Of a DNA stretch of 23,412 nucleotides, positions 21,701 to 23,412 are shown in pieces (the first letter of the stretch is position 1; each line of letters begins with the position of its first letter). The position numbers and the translations under genes are program-made. Source of the DNA: a virus. The notes under the pieces were generated by a model. That model was not told the origin of the DNA, searched no databases, and saw only the letters and a list, made by a program, of their open reading frames with translations. The stretch covers positions 1 through 23,412 of the IMG/VR virus record IMGVR_UViG_3300009413_000093. One strand, written 5' to 3'.

Positions 21701-21799
21701 TGGGCGGGGGGCGGATATCTATCAAGTAGTGGCATCCTAGCACCGTACCATAAGAAGCTTATAGACGGGTTGTATGCTGGTGGGAGGATCAATTACTAA
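18728..21799 (+). CDS. Giant Gln/Ala/Gly-rich repeat protein, 1023 aa
   Basis: The start overlaps the previous gene by 20 bases; ATG 18740 is an alternative with only weak upstream purines. Residues 1-140 carry GG motifs (ASGGVVGLLRGG, GFQAGG) and a charged helical region. Residues 349-474 contain seven tandem 18-residue repeats. Residues 475-583 form a distinct domain with QDYMSQYTAGVTDPQ, QQGAFGGARADVEQRKLRE and AFESAQQAFQADRA. This matches a GAFGGxRxxxExxx core of long marine phage structural proteins. Residues 584-853 contain about fifteen more 18-residue repeats. The C-terminal part has RDYDIAYQDFQRQQQHPQQQ, WQLGAMSQLPYQNTQ, short DVTGT repeats and the end WAGGGYLSSSGILAPYHKKL then YAGGRINY. 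An ejection or tape-measure-like helical protein is inferred from size, composition and place. Confidence 0.75.
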   Translation: MVEDMRRRYPKYQAGGMPSGMPTDIQRLIRRMLEARTDKAEDVIPDMASGGVVGLLRGGFVEDRPQGPVFGTGPDYGPPEENRPPWLEGLRDLLSRPGGAIRDAGRGLGKVAEKHGDVANRLRGIIGFQAGGSPYRQRMQQSYVSPEVAQPYADLTGKIQQAGARPYTPYGGQRLAATTADQALARGAYGAYGRGAGPVGTQQAAATMGQAGQMIGGAYQGVAGLQPQYAQMATQLGGAAQGALGQAQAGAQGMQDLSARAQLQGQLAGAGMRQTGTAAQAEQQALGAGQAAAGQAGQAQMAGLGQQMGTAGQAALGAQQQFGTGMTGLGAGAATAAQTRETAAAGLGQQAQQAGAAGQAQMAGLGTQAQQLGQTAMGQMGATGQQALGIGQQAMTQMGGLGGQAGQLGADIRGQLGGTGLQAQQAGQIGAADIRQAGLEGQQLGQQALGQMGQVGQRSQQQAQQAAQRMRDIGGQAPDLQRTANLQDYMSQYTAGVTDPQLQQLMEFQRMQGQELGSAAAQQGAFGGARADVEQRKLREQTGQQAAEIIGKGQQQAFESAQQAFQADRAAKQQAQQTGLSAEQQAAAAQSGAQGQALAAQQAGFGAAQQGQAGRQAAAQAATQAQQQGIAALQQAQQAGGSAAQQAMGQQAQLAQQAAAAGQQGVAAQLAAQRAGVGAAQAGGAQQMQAAQQGMAAGQQGRDAQMRAMQMGIGAGQYGSDAQMRAQQQAAAMGQAGAGALQQGLAGQGALTAQGLGMGQQGLAAQQRAAAQGTQFGLQGQQQGFQAAQAGTQLGLAGLQQAGQLGQQGYGTMGQLMGQQQGAIGAQGQGFGQMGQLGGQMGQLGGQQRQLGQQQQQQQLQRLQAMEQAGARTQQEQQRDYDIAYQDFQRQQQHPQQQIDWQLGAMSQLPYQNTQVIGDYGQTPGLASDVAGAVGATADYNARQTVPDAGTDVTGTDVTGTDVTGTDVAGTEPDPTDITDFQQDPSAVQTEWAGGGYLSSSGILAPYHKKLIDGLYAGGRINY
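19772..20149 (+). repeat. 18-residue helical repeats, block 1 (7 units)
   Basis: Seven 54-bp units (residues 349-474) with pattern x-Q-A-Q-Q-(A/L/I)-G-Q-x-A-x-x-Q-M-x-x-(L/V/T)-G. DNA identity between units is low, so selection keeps the protein period. Less regular units appear upstream from about 19560. Confidence 0.8.
20477..21286 (+). repeat. 18-residue helical repeats, block 2 (about 15 units)
   Basis: Units of 54 bp start at 20477 and continue in register to 21286 (residues 584-853). The consensus is Q-Q-G-x-A-A-G-Q-Q-G-x-x-A-Q-M-x-A-x, with Gly at position 10 the most constant and Gln at position 8 in most units. The first and the last two are degenerate. Confidence 0.75.
21575..21634 (+). 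repeat. 15-bp tandem repeat (DVTGT), 4 units
   Basis: GGTACTGATGTCACA is repeated exactly at 21575, 21590 and 21605; a fourth copy at 21620 diverges at its end (GTGGCT). It encodes GTDVT units in the C-terminal linker of giant protein 2. Copy number is likely to vary by slippage. Confidence 0.9.
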
Positions 21800-23412
21800 T
21801 GGGCATTCTTGACGAGAAAAGATATGCGGACAACATGACCCGCAGGGAAGTAGCGGATGCACTAAAGAATGGTCATCCTCTGATTGCGGGTTATTTGGTG
21901 GCTGATGCGGCCAAACAGATGCAGGAGAATGATGCTTTATTGAAGGTGCTGGAACAGCAATCTGGAATGTCACAACCCGGTCAAAGTATCACTGATAAGC
22001 TGGAAGCATATCTGCGTAACCCGGATGCAGCCGAACAACAGAAGCCCGGAGGACCGCCCGGAGGACCGCCCAGAAGGCCAGGGCCTATGCCACAAGGTGG
22101 ACCGCGAGGGGCGGGTGACCCTATGCCTGGACCGTCAGGAGCAGGTGGTCCCATGCCTGGACCTAGAATACCGGGAGGAGCAGGTGGCCCCATGCCCGGA
22201 ATGCTGCGAGGTCCACAAGGAGCGGGTGCTCCGATGAGGCGTGGCGGCATAGTCGGTTACCAAGAAGGCGGATATGCAGATGAGTCGGACTATGGTGACT
22301 TTGAGGATGAGGATGACCCAGGTTTCTGGGAAGGAACCCTTGATTATGCGAAGGAGCATCCATGGAAGACTGCTGGCAACGTAGCACTGGCAGCTTCGAT
22401 GTTCGTGCCGGGTGCAGGCTTAGTAGCTGGTGGGGCCAGAGCGGTGCCATGGGCGTTGAGGGGTATAAGGGGTCTTGCAAAGGCACGGCAGGGTAAAAAG
22501 GGCCTAGCCGGGCTAGGCCAGGTTGTAAAGACTGGTGCGGCTGGAAAGAGTCTAACGGGAAGAGCACTTGCTCGCATATTCGGTGGTAGGTCCACATCGC
22601 CTGCAATGTCCGGTTCTCGTGGTTTTACGATGCCAGGACATACCGGCTTCACGGGGAGAACATTGCGGGATCGTTGGTTGGGGAATCCGGCTTCGGAGAT
22701 AGGCTTCAGTGCTCTTGGAAGACGGGCTCTCGGGAGGGGAGCTATGGCCATCGGGGGGGCTTCTGCTTTGTCCACCCTGGCGGACCTGAGTGATGAAGAG
22801 ATTGAGGCGTTAAGTGCTGAAGAGATTCAGGCGTTGAATGCTGGGCGTAGATTCCCTGGTGGCCCTGGAGCAGGAAGATCTCCAAGCCAAGATATATTTG
22901 ACCAGATAGAGACATACAGAACTACGGCTGGTATCCCGACAGAAGCAGAAAAGAACCAAAACAAACTAGATGCGGATCGTGCTAAAGAGCTTGGAGATTA
23001 TAGGGCTGGAATTGCAGGATTGAGGCCCACCGACGAGCAATATCGTCTACGCGGCAGAGGTGTCGGGTTCGGTGCATTGAGCAAGGCTCTTGCTAGAACC
23101 GGCGATCCTACAGAGCGTCAGGATTTCGGGCAGATAGGGGAATCTATCCGTGGCGAGACAGACAGACAATTGGCTGAGAGGCTGGGCTTTGAAGATAAAC
23201 TTGCCGGTATCGATACGAGCATCTATGGCGTCGAGAGTGGGTCATTAGGAAGACAGGCTTTACTCTCACGGGCTGGCCAGGCGTATGAGATGCCTACACT
23301 AGAATTGATGATGCAAGAGAGGCGGGATGCGGCGGCTCATAGGCGTGCAGTGGAGGTAGCTAATATCCAAGCAGGGGGAAGGAATCAGGCAATGATTGCA
23401 CGCCTCTACGAG
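21799..23412 (+). CDS. Giant internal-virion-type protein, N-terminal 538 aa (3' end outside window)
   Basis: ATG 21799 overlaps the preceding stop by one base, and the frame stays open to the window end. Residues 1-75 are helical and charged (MGILDEKRYADNMTRREVAD). Residues about 80-150 are collagen-like Gly/Pro repeats (PGGPPGGPP, GAGGPMPG). Next comes a GG motif RRGGIVGYQEGGYADE with an acidic run EDEDD, then HPWKTAGNVALAASMFVPGA and GLVAGGARAVPWALRG, a hydrophobic segment. A Gly/Arg-rich section, an acidic pair of near repeats (LSDEEIEALSAEEIQAL) and a long charged helical region with RGRGVGFGALSKALA follow. It shares the GG motif with both upstream giants and the F-x-PGA hydrophobic motif with the first. 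Internal ejection protein is the likeliest role. No enzyme motif lies in the visible part. Confidence 0.75.
   Translation, partial: MGILDEKRYADNMTRREVADALKNGHPLIAGYLVADAAKQMQENDALLKVLEQQSGMSQPGQSITDKLEAYLRNPDAAEQQKPGGPPGGPPRRPGPMPQGGPRGAGDPMPGPSGAGGPMPGPRIPGGAGGPMPGMLRGPQGAGAPMRRGGIVGYQEGGYADESDYGDFEDEDDPGFWEGTLDYAKEHPWKTAGNVALAASMFVPGAGLVAGGARAVPWALRGIRGLAKARQGKKGLAGLGQVVKTGAAGKSLTGRALARIFGGRSTSPAMSGSRGFTMPGHTGFTGRTLRDRWLGNPASEIGFSALGRRALGRGAMAIGGASALSTLADLSDEEIEALSAEEIQALNAGRRFPGGPGAGRSPSQDIFDQIETYRTTAGIPTEAEKNQNKLDADRAKELGDYRAGIAGLRPTDEQYRLRGRGVGFGALSKALARTGDPTERQDFGQIGESIRGETDRQLAERLGFEDKLAGIDTSIYGVESGSLGRQALLSRAGQAYEMPTLELMMQERRDAAAHRRAVEVANIQAGGRNQAMIARLYE

Noticed and set aside
14950-21799. 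CRISPR array or non-coding satellite suggested by dense repeats
   Set aside because: The repeats are in coding register at multiples of three, diverge in DNA while keeping protein pattern, and have no spacer structure.
22163-22775. Two long antisense frames over the third giant gene
   Set aside because: Pro-, Leu- and Ala-rich shadows of Gly- and Arg-rich codons. The + frame is open for 538 codons with coherent motifs.

Overview
This window is a co-oriented stretch of tailed-phage DNA. All 28 protein genes called here lie on the + strand, most start codons overlap or nearly touch the preceding stop, and there is no sign of host metabolism, integrase, tRNA or transposon. The portal, scaffold and capsid genes, the P22-like head-to-tail adaptor genes and the large internal-virion-type proteins suggest a short-tailed phage (podovirus). 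The wording of many small proteins resembles uncultured marine phage contigs. The gene set recalls phages of the SAR116 phage HMO-2011 type, and base composition looks balanced rather than AT-rich as in SAR11 phages. That placement is inference from memory of protein families; no search was run.

Layout. Bases 1-4489 form the head module: the C-terminal part of a portal protein with a coiled-coil tail, a 64-residue conserved protein, a GroES-like co-chaperonin with a GTG start, a scaffolding protein, two conserved proteins of unknown role and the major capsid protein. Bases 4490-4798 and 5321-5502 are the only sizeable gaps. Both hold RNA-type hairpins, including a 16-bp stem just downstream of the capsid gene that overlaps a possible 53-codon gene. 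Bases 4799-8696 hold small virion-type proteins together with the likely connector genes (P22 gp4-like at 6343-7020, adaptor-like at 7352-7984). Bases 8698-11174 encode two repeat-built fibre-type proteins. Bases 11179-12017 hold three small genes, one a membrane/coiled-coil protein. Bases 12023-14947 hold a large tail or stabilisation protein with three inserted repeat domains and two small companions.

Bases 14950-23412 are the most unusual part. Three consecutive very long low-complexity proteins (1265, 1023 and at least 538 residues) carry recurring GG-(I/L/V)-(I/V)-G/P-(Y/F)-x-x-GG motifs. The first and third also share a hydrophobic F-x-PGA segment. The middle one contains about 22 copies of a Gln/Ala/Gly-rich repeat exactly 18 residues long, which equals five alpha-helical turns. 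The portal tail also shows an 18-residue repeat. A plausible reading is an ejection apparatus: internal proteins packaged in the head that form a conduit through the host envelope.

No lysis cassette, replication gene or regulator is recognisable, so this is part of a late structural operon. No previously undescribed defence or regulatory system is clearly visible. The best leads are the 18-residue repeat architecture, the shared motifs of the three giant proteins, and the structured RNA after the capsid gene.
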